Part shown: one piece after another, positions 23,992 to 34,217 of the stretch
Position numbering within the stretch: the first letter of the stretch is position 1
How the letters are laid out: every line of letters starts with the position of its first letter
NCBI GenBank assembly: GCA_002010215.1
Contig: MTMY01000039.1
Coordinates: forward strand, 1-39,796
Length of the DNA stretch: 39,796 nucleotides
From: Archaeoglobus sp. JdFR-37
GTDB taxonomy: Archaea; Halobacteriota; Archaeoglobi; Archaeoglobales; Archaeoglobaceae
Reading direction: 5' to 3'
Program-made: the position numbers and the translations under genes
Notes under the pieces: generated by a model
Told to the model about the DNA's origin: nothing
The model's input: only the letters and a program-made list of their open reading frames with translations
Databases searched by the model: none

Positions 23992-25335
23992 GTGGGAAAG
24001 GCAGTTATCGAGGAAGGAAATCCTGCAAAGGTAGACGAAGTCATGCTTGAATCGAGAAGAGTTTTCAACGAAGTCTTAATCAAACTCTTAGACGGTGTAA
24101 AGGTAAGCGATAAAGATATTCAATCGTTCTTAGTTGGCAATACAAAGCAGAGAATAATAGCGAAGGCAAGGGAGACCTTCAAATCATTCAAAGAGCTCGA
24201 GGAAAAGGGAGAGGCTGAAGAACTCAGAATATACGAAAACAGACCTTTGCCTTTGAGAATGAACTTCGGCGAGGGGTACAACCTCTGGATTGACAGAGAT
24301 GGCAGGATATGGTTCAGGATCACACTGATCCCTCGCAAGGAGTACGTTAAGGGATACCTTGAATTCTCAAAGGAGCAGGAAGAGATAGTTAAGAAGGCCA
24401 TAGAGGAGAAGAAGAAAGCCATCAAGTTGAGAAAACAGGGAATCGATTACACGCCTGAGTACGATATAACGATTGCTGAGCTTGTCAAGCGGAAAGGAGA
24501 ATACTATCTGCACATCACGATAACCAGAAATTTGCCTGTTAAATCGATCAGGTACGCCGCTGGCATTGACGTCAACGAGGACAACGTAACCATCACCGTT
24601 TACGATTTAATGGCGAGAAAGGTCGTTGATTCTTTCATCGTTGATTACGCAATTATCAAGTTCATCAGGCACTACTGGTTTACAATAAGGAAGAGGTTGC
24701 AAGAGCACGGAGCCAAGAGCAAGAGGAAGTTAGGATTTACGGAGAGAGAACACAGGCAGATCGAGTACTTTCTGCACTTCGTTTCGAGAAGGATCGTTGA
24801 TTACCTGACGGGCAAGTATTCTGGATTAATTGTCTTCATGGAGGACCTCGATGGCATCAGAAATGGAAAGGACAGAGACAAAGGGAAGAGAATGAACCGC
24901 CGTTTACATGCGTGGCCATTCCACAAGTTACAGCAGTTCCTCAAGTGCAAGCTCGAATGGATTGGTATACCAGTAAAATTCGTCGATCCCGGGGACACAT
25001 CGCGTAGGTGTTCCCTATGCGGGGTTCTCGGGATAAGGCACAAGAAGCTGTTTGCTTGCCCTAATGGGCACAAAGGCCACGCTGACAGAAATGCTTCCGT
25101 AAATATCCTGATTAGAGGTTGTATTATGCATTTACATGTGCCCTACTCGGCGTTCCGTTCGATGAAGCTTCCGAACTTCAGGATGTGGGGGCTTAGGCGG
25201 GATGAGAGTAGGGGATGGGGCATCGTGAACATGCCTCTCCCCGCCGGGGTGGAGCCGTTTACTGCCGCTCAAAGGCAGGAGGCTGGAAAGCTCAGGTTCC
25301 AGCGGGAGGAGGCCGCAGGCTTCAGCCTGCGGTAG
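23992..25335 (+). CDS. tnpB: TnpB RNA-guided nuclease of the IS605 type, intact
   Basis: 447 residues with the full RuvC triad: D193 in AAGIDVNEDN, E284 in VFMEDLDG, and D365 in GHADRNASVN. The zinc knuckle before the last Asp has C340, C343 and C356, but the fourth ligand is a His in CPNGH rather than Cys, a known archaeal variant. TnpB proteins cut DNA using an RNA (omegaRNA) transcribed from the end of the element, with a guide taken from the flanking sequence; this favours retention of the element. The C-terminal tail of about 70 residues after the RuvC motif overlaps the region that would encode that RNA. The start GTG 23992 has no ribosome site, and the frame is open back to 23941. It lacks the usual YKFRIYP N-terminal motif, as some archaeal branches do. 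Confidence 0.88.
   Translation: MGKAVIEEGNPAKVDEVMLESRRVFNEVLIKLLDGVKVSDKDIQSFLVGNTKQRIIAKARETFKSFKELEEKGEAEELRIYENRPLPLRMNFGEGYNLWIDRDGRIWFRITLIPRKEYVKGYLEFSKEQEEIVKKAIEEKKKAIKLRKQGIDYTPEYDITIAELVKRKGEYYLHITITRNLPVKSIRYAAGIDVNEDNVTITVYDLMARKVVDSFIVDYAIIKFIRHYWFTIRKRLQEHGAKSKRKLGFTEREHRQIEYFLHFVSRRIVDYLTGKYSGLIVFMEDLDGIRNGKDRDKGKRMNRRLHAWPFHKLQQFLKCKLEWIGIPVKFVDPGDTSRRCSLCGVLGIRHKKLFACPNGHKGHADRNASVNILIRGCIMHLHVPYSAFRSMKLPNFRMWGLRRDESRGWGIVNMPLPAGVEPFTAAQRQEAGKLRFQREEAAGFSLR
25313..25332. repeat. Right-end hairpin of the IS element and likely 3' end of the omegaRNA scaffold
   Basis: CCGCAGGCT and AGCCTGCGG form a perfect 9-bp stem around TC, at the tnpB stop codon. In IS605 elements the terminal part of tnpB and this hairpin form the omegaRNA scaffold, with the guide read from the bases that follow (here beginning about 25333). 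The exact boundary is uncertain. Confidence 0.65.
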
Positions 25336-25399
25336 TTCACATCGACGCCTTAACCACACGGATAAACACAGATAAATATACCATGCCGTTACTGACACT

Positions 25400-26188
25400 A
25401 TGAATTACGAGAGATTCGAAACCATAAGGTTTTCCACAAAAGAGAGAATTGCTGAAATTATCCTGAACAGACCCGAAGTCCACAACTCTGTGAACTATCA
25501 GATGGCTTCTGACATAGCTGAAGCTCTGAAACTCTGCAGAGATGACGAAATCAAGGTTGTTGTGCTGAGAGGGGAAGGTAAGAGCTTCTGCTCAGGAGCA
25601 GACATCAGAGCATTTATAGAGATGTACAACAACCCTCAAAAACTTACGGAGTTCGGTGATATTTTTCATAATGGCATCATTAAGGCCATAAGGGAGCTTC
25701 CGAAACCTGTAATAGCTGAAGCCAAGGGGTACATTTTTGGAGGCGGTCTGAGCATAATTCTTGCCAGTGATTATGCCATTGCCTCTGAAGACACAACATT
25801 TTCCAGCGGATTTGCTAGAATCGGGCTGAGTCCTGATACTGGCTCATCCTTTTTCTTCCCTAGAGCTACCACCATGAAAAGGGCATTTGAGCTCATGTCA
25901 ACCGCAAGACGATTCGACGCAAAAGAAGCGCTGGGATACGGGATTGTTACAGAAGTCGTTCCACCGACATCACTGGAGGCAAGGGTGAATGAGGTAGCAA
26001 AGATGTATTTGAGGATGCCTAGTAAGGTGATTGCGAGCATAAAGCAGCTTCTTAATGTGAGCTACAGCAATAACCTTGAAGAACACCTCAAACTTGAAAT
26101 GGAGCACGTTATGAGGACTGCAAGAACTGAAGACTTCAGAGAGGGCATAAAAGCCTTTATCGAAAAAAGAGAACCTGAATTTAAATGA
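25400..26188 (+). CDS. Enoyl-CoA hydratase/isomerase family protein with PaaG-like active site
   Basis: A 262-residue crotonase-fold protein. The CoA/oxyanion segments are SFCSGADIRAF (about 62-72) and GYIFGGGLSIILASDYA (about 110-126). The two catalytic glutamates of true enoyl-CoA hydratase are missing: the first falls at S118 (GGGLSI) and the second is not Glu. An Asp, D146 in GLSPDTGSSFFFPR, lies where PaaG-type ring isomerases and enoyl isomerases have theirs. I therefore expect isomerisation or another CoA-thioester reaction rather than hydration. A TATA-like ATAAATATAC (about 25370-25379) lies about 25 bases before the ATG, so the message is probably leaderless. The IS element ends only about 65 bases upstream, so the insertion may have altered the promoter. 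No other beta-oxidation genes are adjacent. Confidence 0.87.
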   Translation: MNYERFETIRFSTKERIAEIILNRPEVHNSVNYQMASDIAEALKLCRDDEIKVVVLRGEGKSFCSGADIRAFIEMYNNPQKLTEFGDIFHNGIIKAIRELPKPVIAEAKGYIFGGGLSIILASDYAIASEDTTFSSGFARIGLSPDTGSSFFFPRATTMKRAFELMSTARRFDAKEALGYGIVTEVVPPTSLEARVNEVAKMYLRMPSKVIASIKQLLNVSYSNNLEEHLKLEMEHVMRTARTEDFREGIKAFIEKREPEFK

Positions 26189-26202
26189 TAAATTGCTGAG
26201 CT

Positions 26203-26514
26203 CTACCCTTCAGCCTCAGCCTCCTTTTTCATCATTTTCTGCCTCTCTTTAGCAGTGTATCCCGTCAAATCCTCAAGGAACTTGTTGTAAGTTTTTAGGG
26301 TTTCAAATGCAGTCTCGTTATCTACCTTCGGGTTTGTTTTTGATTCAGCACACAACATTTTACCGTCAAACCAGAGTCTGAGCTCCTCAATGGCCTTGTA
26401 TCTGACTACGTAGGTATTTCCATCTCTTTCAAAGCTTCCGAAGTGCTTCACAATCATTTCTTCAAGTCTTTCAGGAGTGGGTTTGTAACCTCTCTTGAAC
26501 TTGTATCTGCGCAT
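26203..26514 (-). CDS. Small archaeal protein, probably DUF5611
   Basis: About 103 residues beginning MRRYKFKRGYKPTPERLEEM. A strand-rich middle (FERDGNTYVVRYKAIEELRL, LWFDGKMLCAESKT) is followed by a helical, charged C-terminus (AKERQKMMKKEAEAEG). It resembles the archaeal DUF5611 family of unknown function, from memory only. The frame opens further upstream (to 26598), but that extension runs under the divergent gene and is compositionally different, so I start at ATG 26514. It converges on the crotonase gene, with its stop only about 14 bases away, and shares a 50-base divergent gap with the PAC2 gene. No cysteines beyond one, no membrane helix. Confidence 0.65.
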   Translation of the reverse strand: MRRYKFKRGYKPTPERLEEMIVKHFGSFERDGNTYVVRYKAIEELRLWFDGKMLCAESKTNPKVDNETAFETLKTYNKFLEDLTGYTAKERQKMMKKEAEAEG

Positions 26515-26564
26515 AGCAGAAGAAAGAGGGAAAGGATAAATAATTTTGCGATAATTGCTTAAGC

Positions 26565-27290
26565 ATGGAAAGAGAGAGTACAATAATTGTTGAATCATTG
26601 AGTGTGGAAAAACCGGTTATACTGACAAGTTTTCCCGGAATAGGTCTTGTTGGGACCATTGTTACTGGGCACTTCATAATAGAGCTAGGGCTTGAGGCTG
26701 TTGGCGTCATCGAATCCCGCCTTCTCCCACCGGTAGCGACTCTCTTCGATGGACTTATTCTGCCACCAATCCGGGTTTATCAGAGCAACGAACACAATTT
26801 TGTTCTGATACATTCTGATGTTCCAATCTTACCGCAAATAGCATATGACGTGAGCCAGACTATAGTAGAGTGGGCAGCATCTATAAATGCATCCTTGCTA
26901 GTCTCTATAGCAGGCGTTACCACCTTCGAAGACAAAAAGAGGGTATTCGGTGCAGCCACATCCAGAGATTTGCTGGACAGAATTGAGAAAGTTGTGGAAA
27001 TCTTCAAAACCGGAACCATAAGTGGTATCGCTGGATCAATCCTGAATGAGTGCGTAGCAAGGAAATTCCCTGGAATAGCTCTGCTTGGTGAGACCATGGG
27101 ATTCAATCCCGACCCGAGAGCAGCGGCAGAGGTCATAAAGAAGATGAACGACATCTTTGAGTGGAATATAGGGGTCGATAAGCTGATACAGGAAGCAGAA
27201 TATATTGAGGCTCAGATGCAGAAGCTCGCAGAGCAGACGAGGATGCACGAGGAAAGAGGAAGAGGGGAAGAACTACCCATGTTCGGGTGA
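26565..27290 (+). CDS. PAC2 family protein (proteasome assembly chaperone-like)
   Basis: A 241-residue PAC2-domain protein (COG2047-type). The N-terminal KPVILTSFPGIGLVGTIV, the SDVPILPQIAYDVSQTIVEW segment and GISGSILNEC/PGIALLGETMGF-like stretches (here GIAGSILNECVARKF) are characteristic. Eukaryotic PAC1/PAC2 and archaeal PbaA/PbaB-related proteins of this fold chaperone proteasome or other ring assemblies; individual archaeal paralogues may differ in role. The C-terminus is a helix rich in Gln/Glu (YIEAQMQKLAEQTRMHEERG) ending LPMFG. It is followed by the DUF473 gene within about 10 bases, so they share a transcript. TTGCGATAATTGCTTAAGC precedes the ATG with no ribosome site, so it is probably leaderless. 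Confidence 0.85.
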   Translation: MERESTIIVESLSVEKPVILTSFPGIGLVGTIVTGHFIIELGLEAVGVIESRLLPPVATLFDGLILPPIRVYQSNEHNFVLIHSDVPILPQIAYDVSQTIVEWAASINASLLVSIAGVTTFEDKKRVFGAATSRDLLDRIEKVVEIFKTGTISGIAGSILNECVARKFPGIALLGETMGFNPDPRAAAEVIKKMNDIFEWNIGVDKLIQEAEYIEAQMQKLAEQTRMHEERGRGEELPMFG

Positions 27291-27299
27291 TGGTTGGTG

Positions 27300-27695
27300 A
27301 TGCCTATGGAGTGCTATGTATTGACGGGTATAAATAGAAAGGTTCTGGAAGAGCTTGTAAGACGACACATACGCACTCTAGAAATAAGGAGTGCACACAA
27401 TGTTGCTACAGCTCTATCTGTTAATGTCGGGGAGTGCGTGTTCATCACACCAGCAAAACTTCACGACCTTGAAAGGGGTATCTGGGGACTGGTGGCTGAG
27501 GTAACTGGAAAGGAAGTCATGTCCCACTCAATAGTCTTCTCCACTGAAGGATACCTTGAAGAAAGTGAAATGACGGTGGTAAGGCTTAGACTCTCTCCCA
27601 GATGTATGGGGAGAGTAAAGAGGATTTACGGCTCAGGGATACTGGAAAAGACTGTAGCAGAGGTTGTGGAGCTGAGTCACTTCGATGCTAAATGA
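27300..27695 (+). CDS. DUF473-like archaeal protein
   Basis: About 131 residues: MECYVLTGINRKVLEELVRRH, then a stretch with RSAHNVATALSVNVGECVFIT, and a beta-rich second half (SIVFSTEGYLEESEMTVVRL). This resembles archaeal DUF473 proteins, whose function is unknown; the match is from memory. The beta-rich fold with an RSAHN motif suggests a small nucleic-acid or nucleotide-binding domain, but this is guesswork. Starts at 27294 (TTG), 27300 (ATG) and 27306 (ATG) are in frame. GGTGATG upstream serves 27300 and a second GGTGA serves 27306, which fits the conserved beginning. It is tightly coupled to the PAC2 gene and converges with the DUF460 gene; the 50-base gap between them has no clear feature. 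Confidence 0.65.
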   Translation: MPMECYVLTGINRKVLEELVRRHIRTLEIRSAHNVATALSVNVGECVFITPAKLHDLERGIWGLVAEVTGKEVMSHSIVFSTEGYLEESEMTVVRLRLSPRCMGRVKRIYGSGILEKTVAEVVELSHFDAK

Positions 27696-27745
27696 ATCTG
27701 GTAATTGAACTCTAATCGATAATCCTAGTCGATAACAATAATCAG

Positions 27746-30501
<2,756 letters not shown>

Positions 30502-30505
30502 TTAA

Positions 30506-31438
30506 ATGTCCATCATAAAAGGCTTTTCTGTGAAGTGCAAGCTCTGCAACAGAAACGCTGTAATCTACCAGAGGCATTCAGGCAGACACCTCTGCAAACG
30601 CCACTTCATCGATGACATTTACAAGCGAGTCAAATATGCTGTAAGGAAATACAATATGATTGAGAGGGATGATAGGATAGCTGTTGCTTTAAGCGGAGGT
30701 AAGGATAGTGTAGCTCTCCTTCATATCCTAGTGAGTCTCTACGGACACAGGCGTGATCTAGAATTCGTGGCCATAACTGTGGATGAGGGGATTGCTGGAT
30801 ACAGGGAGGAGACGGTTGAAATTTCCAGGAGAATAACTTCCGAGCTGGATGTGGAACACATCATTGTGTCCTTCCGGGAACACTGTGGGCTGAGCCTTGA
30901 CGAGATGGTGAAGAAAGGAGACAAAAAACCATGTACGTATTGCGGTGTTCTTCGGAAGCATTTGCTAAACAAGGCGTCCAGAGAAGCTGGTGCAACAAAA
31001 CTTGCTACCGGACACAACCTTGACGACGAAACTCAGACCATACTCTTGAATTTCTTACAGGGGGATGTTGAGAGACTGGCAAGGTTGATTCCGCAGCGAA
31101 TACAGGAAGGGTTGATTCTGAGGATAAAGCCTTTGAGAGAAATCTATGAGAGGGAGGTGGTTACATATAACCTCTTGAATGATCTGCCTCTTGCCTTAGA
31201 TGAATGCCCCTACAGCCATTTTCCGGTCAGAGCAATGGTGAGGGACTTCATATATGAATTTGAAGAGAAATATCCTGGGAGAAAGTTCTCAATTATGAGA
31301 AGCTTTGAAAGACTCATCCCTTGCTTCAAGCATGAGTTCCCCCAAAAAGACCTTAACCGCTGCCAAATTTGTGGAGAGCCCTCTTCAAAGGAAATCTGCC
31401 AAGCCTGCAAATTGCTGGAGGAGATAAAAGGCCGGTAA
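30506..31438 (+). CDS. tRNA 2-thiouridine synthetase of the TtuA/Ncs6 family
   Basis: A 310-residue ATP-dependent tRNA thiolase. The PP-loop is SGGKDS at 63-68. Two zinc fingers bracket the protein (C11, C14, C30, H33; and C286, C289, C298, C301). C143, C146 and C234 are spaced like the 4Fe-4S cluster ligands of Thermus TtuA (C130, C133, C222). The enzyme adenylates uridine and inserts sulfur from a ubiquitin-like carrier; whether U54 (thermophile rigidity) or wobble U34 is modified cannot be told from sequence alone. The start ATG 30506 has no ribosome site. It is divergent from the RIO2 gene and convergent with the DUF373 gene. Confidence 0.92.
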   Translation: MSIIKGFSVKCKLCNRNAVIYQRHSGRHLCKRHFIDDIYKRVKYAVRKYNMIERDDRIAVALSGGKDSVALLHILVSLYGHRRDLEFVAITVDEGIAGYREETVEISRRITSELDVEHIIVSFREHCGLSLDEMVKKGDKKPCTYCGVLRKHLLNKASREAGATKLATGHNLDDETQTILLNFLQGDVERLARLIPQRIQEGLILRIKPLREIYEREVVTYNLLNDLPLALDECPYSHFPVRAMVRDFIYEFEEKYPGRKFSIMRSFERLIPCFKHEFPQKDLNRCQICGEPSSKEICQACKLLEEIKGR

Positions 31439-31443
31439 AGTTC

Positions 31444-32517
31444 TCAGGCACGAATTCTCTTAGGAAGGACGCTGAAAAGCCCGATGATTACAGCACCTGC
31501 TATGGAAGACAGGAAGTAAAACATAGCATCTTCGCTGGGGATTATGTTGTTTTCAATACCACTGAGGATGAAGATGCTACCTCCCCAGAGGACCAGACCT
31601 GATGAGATTATCAGGAAGGGTAGCGTTTTGTATCTGCCCATCGGCTTCCCTTCAACAAAGTGGTCTATTATCTTGCCTGCAACTGAAGTGAGAGAAGCAG
31701 CTACCATCCACCAAACACTGCCGTAAATGAAAGATACTACCAGCGGAATAACTCCTGGGGCAACGGGGGAATTATATAGCTTCCATAAAACATTGAATCC
31801 CTGTATCAGCCCAATGATGATCAGGATTGCTGAAATCACATAGGTTATAAATGAAACCCTGCCCTCATAAAGGGACTGACGCAGAGCATCGAAGTAATCT
31901 TCGAGAGCCCTCTCAAACCCGTAAGCTTTCAGGAGGAGGTAAATCCCCACAAAGAGGACGATTGCTCCACTCCCCCATCCGGGATAGCCAGCGAGGGTGA
32001 ATATGGAGTATATCAACAAGAAAACGCCGAGTGGTGCAAGTGTGGCTCTTGCAATCTTCGGATCGTCCATCATCCTCTTTATAAGGAAATATGTACTTTC
32101 TATGGTCTTGCTCTGCTTGACAACAACTCTTGAGACTCCATTGACAGAGAATCGGGAAGAAATTAAGGGTAGTATGAATTCATCCTCTGAACCGTCAGTA
32201 ACAACTATCGCCTTCTTGGCTCTCAGCTTTCTGGCTATGTAGTCAAGCTGCTCTGCTATCTTTGAATCCGAAACTACTCCTACTCTCTCATCTCCAGAGA
32301 TTGTTACAATCTCAACATTCTTGCCCTCAGCTTTGAGGCGATCATAGGTTTTGACAGCAGCAAAGATGGTGTTAACGTCTGAGTCCTCTGGATCTTCCAG
32401 AGCAAGCTTTGTTGCGGCCTCAAGGTTTCGCTCCCTACCTATAACAGGTGTCGCAATCCCGGCTTTCCTCCCAATGTCGTCATCCCTGTCAACAGCCAGA
32501 ACAACTAATTCAACCAC
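31444..32517 (-). CDS. DUF373 membrane protein
   Basis: A 357-residue archaeal protein. The cytosolic N-terminal half is conserved (VVLAVDRDDDIGRKAGIATP, then VVTDGSEDEFILPLISS and the SKTIESTYFLIKRM segment), followed by about five or six hydrophobic helices from roughly 165 to the C-terminus. The acidic AVDRDDD and TDGSEDE motifs look like a nucleotide- or metal-binding site, but the function is unknown. The start is GTG 32517 with a strong TATA box, CTTTATATATATT (about 32537-32548), about 25 bases upstream, so it is leaderless. The same AT-rich patch may serve the divergent gene at 32594. It converges on the tRNA thiolase gene with 5 bases between stops. Confidence 0.85.
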   Translation of the reverse strand: MVELVVLAVDRDDDIGRKAGIATPVIGRERNLEAATKLALEDPEDSDVNTIFAAVKTYDRLKAEGKNVEIVTISGDERVGVVSDSKIAEQLDYIARKLRAKKAIVVTDGSEDEFILPLISSRFSVNGVSRVVVKQSKTIESTYFLIKRMMDDPKIARATLAPLGVFLLIYSIFTLAGYPGWGSGAIVLFVGIYLLLKAYGFERALEDYFDALRQSLYEGRVSFITYVISAILIIIGLIQGFNVLWKLYNSPVAPGVIPLVVSFIYGSVWWMVAASLTSVAGKIIDHFVEGKPMGRYKTLPFLIISSGLVLWGGSIFILSGIENNIIPSEDAMFYFLSSIAGAVIIGLFSVLPKRIRA

Positions 32518-32593
32518 AATTCTAATAGCCAGAGAATATATATAAAGGTTTACCAGAGAAACTGTTTTATTTCTTCAGATTCCCGGCTTGGGT

Positions 32594-32986
32594 ATGGATA
32601 TAATTTATATCGGGCCAGTGATGCTTGACAAGCCAGAAGAGTTCAGCATCGATGAATTTGTCAGGCAGGCAATAGCAATGGAAGCTGAAAGGCTTTTTTA
32701 TTCAAATGGCAGGCTTTATCTGGTGGATTATGAAACGCTGCATGGAGTAATAGATTCGAAATTTGCAGTTGTTGAGTTGATAAGTTACGCAAGTTTCTGC
32801 TCTGTTGGAAACTTCAGGAACTGGATTCTTTATCATGGAAACGATGACGTGGTGGAATATGCTGAGAGGATAAGAGATATAAGGGGAGATACTACGGTCT
32901 TACCGGTAATCAGAACGGCTGATCGGTTTATAAGGAAGATTGAAGAGTATATTGAGAAGGGGGAATACAAGTCATTCGTGGATTGA
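32594..32986 (+). CDS. Unrecognised small archaeal protein upstream of sfsA
   Basis: I do not recognise this 131-residue protein. It starts MDIIYIGPVMLDKPEEFSID, contains LYLVDYETLHGVIDSKFAVV, and ends in a charged helix (RFIRKIEEYIEKGEYKSFVD). It is soluble, with no cysteine pair and no membrane segment. A TTG at 32588 is in frame, but ATG 32594 fits better. Its TGA overlaps the TTG start of sfsA by a few bases, so the two are translationally coupled and probably share a role or at least a promoter. The divergent gap to the DUF373 gene holds TATA-like repeats. Confidence 0.7.
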   Translation: MDIIYIGPVMLDKPEEFSIDEFVRQAIAMEAERLFYSNGRLYLVDYETLHGVIDSKFAVVELISYASFCSVGNFRNWILYHGNDDVVEYAERIRDIRGDTTVLPVIRTADRFIRKIEEYIEKGEYKSFVD

Positions 32987-33675
32987 ATTTTTTGAAGCTT
33001 CAAAATCTTGATGGGGCTTGTTTCGTCAGACGCCTTAACAGATTTCTTGTTGAGGTTAAACTTGGTGTAAGGAATCAAAAAGTTCTCGCCCACCTTCGAG
33101 ATCCTGGCAGGCTCAGAGAGCTTCTTGTGCCAGGAGCAGAGATTCTCGTAAGAAGTGTTGAAGGTGAGAGGAGAAAGACCTCTTTCGAAGTGATTGCCGT
33201 CAAAACCGGCAAAGTTTGGGTTCTGGTAAATTCCGGTTTGCATCCTGATCTCGGAGAAATTGCTCTCAATGCAATGGGTTGCAGAATCATCAGAAGAGAG
33301 TTCAGAGCAGCAAACAGCAGATTTGATTTTCTTTGTGAGTGTGAAGGGGCAAGAGAGACGGTAGTTGAGACAAAGGGTTGCACACTCGTTGATAATGGAA
33401 CAGCCTACTTTCCCGATGCTCCAACTGAAAGAGGAGTCAGACACCTGAAAGAGCTAGCCAAGCTGGGGGGATACGGCAGGCTCGTTCTTTTCCTTGTTGT
33501 CAGAGAAGATGCTGTAAAGCTCAGGCCTAACAGGAAGATGGATGAGAGGTTTGGCAGAGCTTTTGATGAAGCTGTTGACAGCGGTGTGGAGATGGGGGCT
33601 GCAAGGTTCGGGCTGAGGTACAGTGACGGAGAACTCAGCATGGAGCTCTTAGACTTCATACCAGTCGAAAGATGA
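32983..33675 (+). CDS. sfsA: SfsA family protein
   Basis: A 230-residue SfsA. Family motifs are HLRDPGRLRELLVPG near the N-terminus, NSRFDFLCE, and VVETKGCTLVDNGTAYFPDAPTERG-type sequence with conserved Asp/Glu/Lys residues reminiscent of a PD-(D/E)XK nuclease fold. SfsA was named for stimulation of maltose genes in E. coli and binds DNA; its biochemical activity is not settled. The start is TTG at 32983, overlapping the previous stop (the same bases provide TGA). No ATG occurs before the conserved region, so the TTG start is well supported. Downstream lies the remnant permease on the other strand. Confidence 0.9.
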   Translation: MNFLKLQNLDGACFVRRLNRFLVEVKLGVRNQKVLAHLRDPGRLRELLVPGAEILVRSVEGERRKTSFEVIAVKTGKVWVLVNSGLHPDLGEIALNAMGCRIIRREFRAANSRFDFLCECEGARETVVETKGCTLVDNGTAYFPDAPTERGVRHLKELAKLGGYGRLVLFLVVREDAVKLRPNRKMDERFGRAFDEAVDSGVEMGAARFGLRYSDGELSMELLDFIPVER

Positions 33676-33719
33676 TTACTGGAACCATGAGGGAGCCCAT
33701 GCATAGTATTCTCCTTATT

Positions 33720-34217
33720 CTAAAAAACTGAGAAAACTCTTGCGAATATGAGTGTCAGAAGAGCAGCAATTATGCCTGTTAGCAGCACGATAGATGTGGC
33801 TTCTACTATTCCGGGCATATAACCAGTGCTCTTAACAGCATCTGCTGCACCACTATTCTGTAATCCATGAACTTCAGCACAATTGCAGCAGGATAAACGA
33901 TCATCAGGCGCATGAAGCTGAAGAGGGCTGAAAGAAATGCAACCTCAATTCCTCTCTCATCAAGAACCATTTCATGAGCTGGTAATATTGCCACAGCCAT
34001 GTCCTCATCGGGCACGCCGATGAAAGCAGATGGAAGTGTGTCAAGGAACGTATGAGTTATTGCTGAGGGAGATAAATACCACAGCCAATTTTTCGTTGCT
34101 GAAGGGTAACATTGCAGAAATGGATAGAAGAAGGGCAACCAGAGTGTTTGAGTGAATGCCCGGTGTCAATCCACTAACTGTGCCTAGGAGAACCCCGAAA
34201 AGCAGGACCTCAAGCAT
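33720..34217 (-). pseudogene. Decayed TctA-like permease (COG1784 type)
   Basis: Starting at ATG 34217, one frame reads MLEVLLFGVLLGTVSGLTPG and then IHSNTLVALLLS, a typical N-terminus of archaeal TctA-like membrane proteins. It hits a stop after FISLSNNSYVP. One base on, near 34070, another frame continues it as AITHTFLDTLPSAFIGVPDE and then DMAVAILPAHEMVLDERG, the family core motif. That frame ends near 33806, and a third frame gives YMPGIVEATSIVLLTGIIAA and ends at 33720, resembling a final helix. Intact relatives are about 400 residues; here only about 165 remain, so the middle has been deleted as well as frameshifted. The ATG follows directly on the stop of the upstream gene, showing an old operon. 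Confidence 0.7.

Larger units (their letters stand above)
23290..25332. mobile_element. IS200/IS605-family element with divergent tnpA (broken) and tnpB (intact)
   Basis: Minus-strand tnpA and plus-strand tnpB diverge from a 78-base gap, and each gene runs to an end hairpin: a nested stem-loop next to the tnpA stop (23290-23334) and a GC-rich stem-loop at the tnpB stop (25313-25332). This is the IS605 layout. Such elements have no terminal inverted repeats or target duplications and move as single strands cut by the HUH enzyme TnpA. The exact outer boundaries lie a few to tens of bases beyond the hairpins and cannot be fixed without an empty site. With tnpA frameshifted, the copy is probably immobile unless helped in trans. 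Confidence 0.8.

Noticed and set aside
26515-26598. Longer start for the DUF5611-like protein
   Set aside because: The extension lies under the start of the divergent PAC2 gene and reads as unrelated hydrophobic sequence; ATG 26514 gives a sensible N-terminus.
27696-27745. Regulatory repeat (TCGATAA twice) between DUF473 and DUF460 genes
   Set aside because: It lies between two convergent stop codons, is short and AT-rich, and has no promoter role there.
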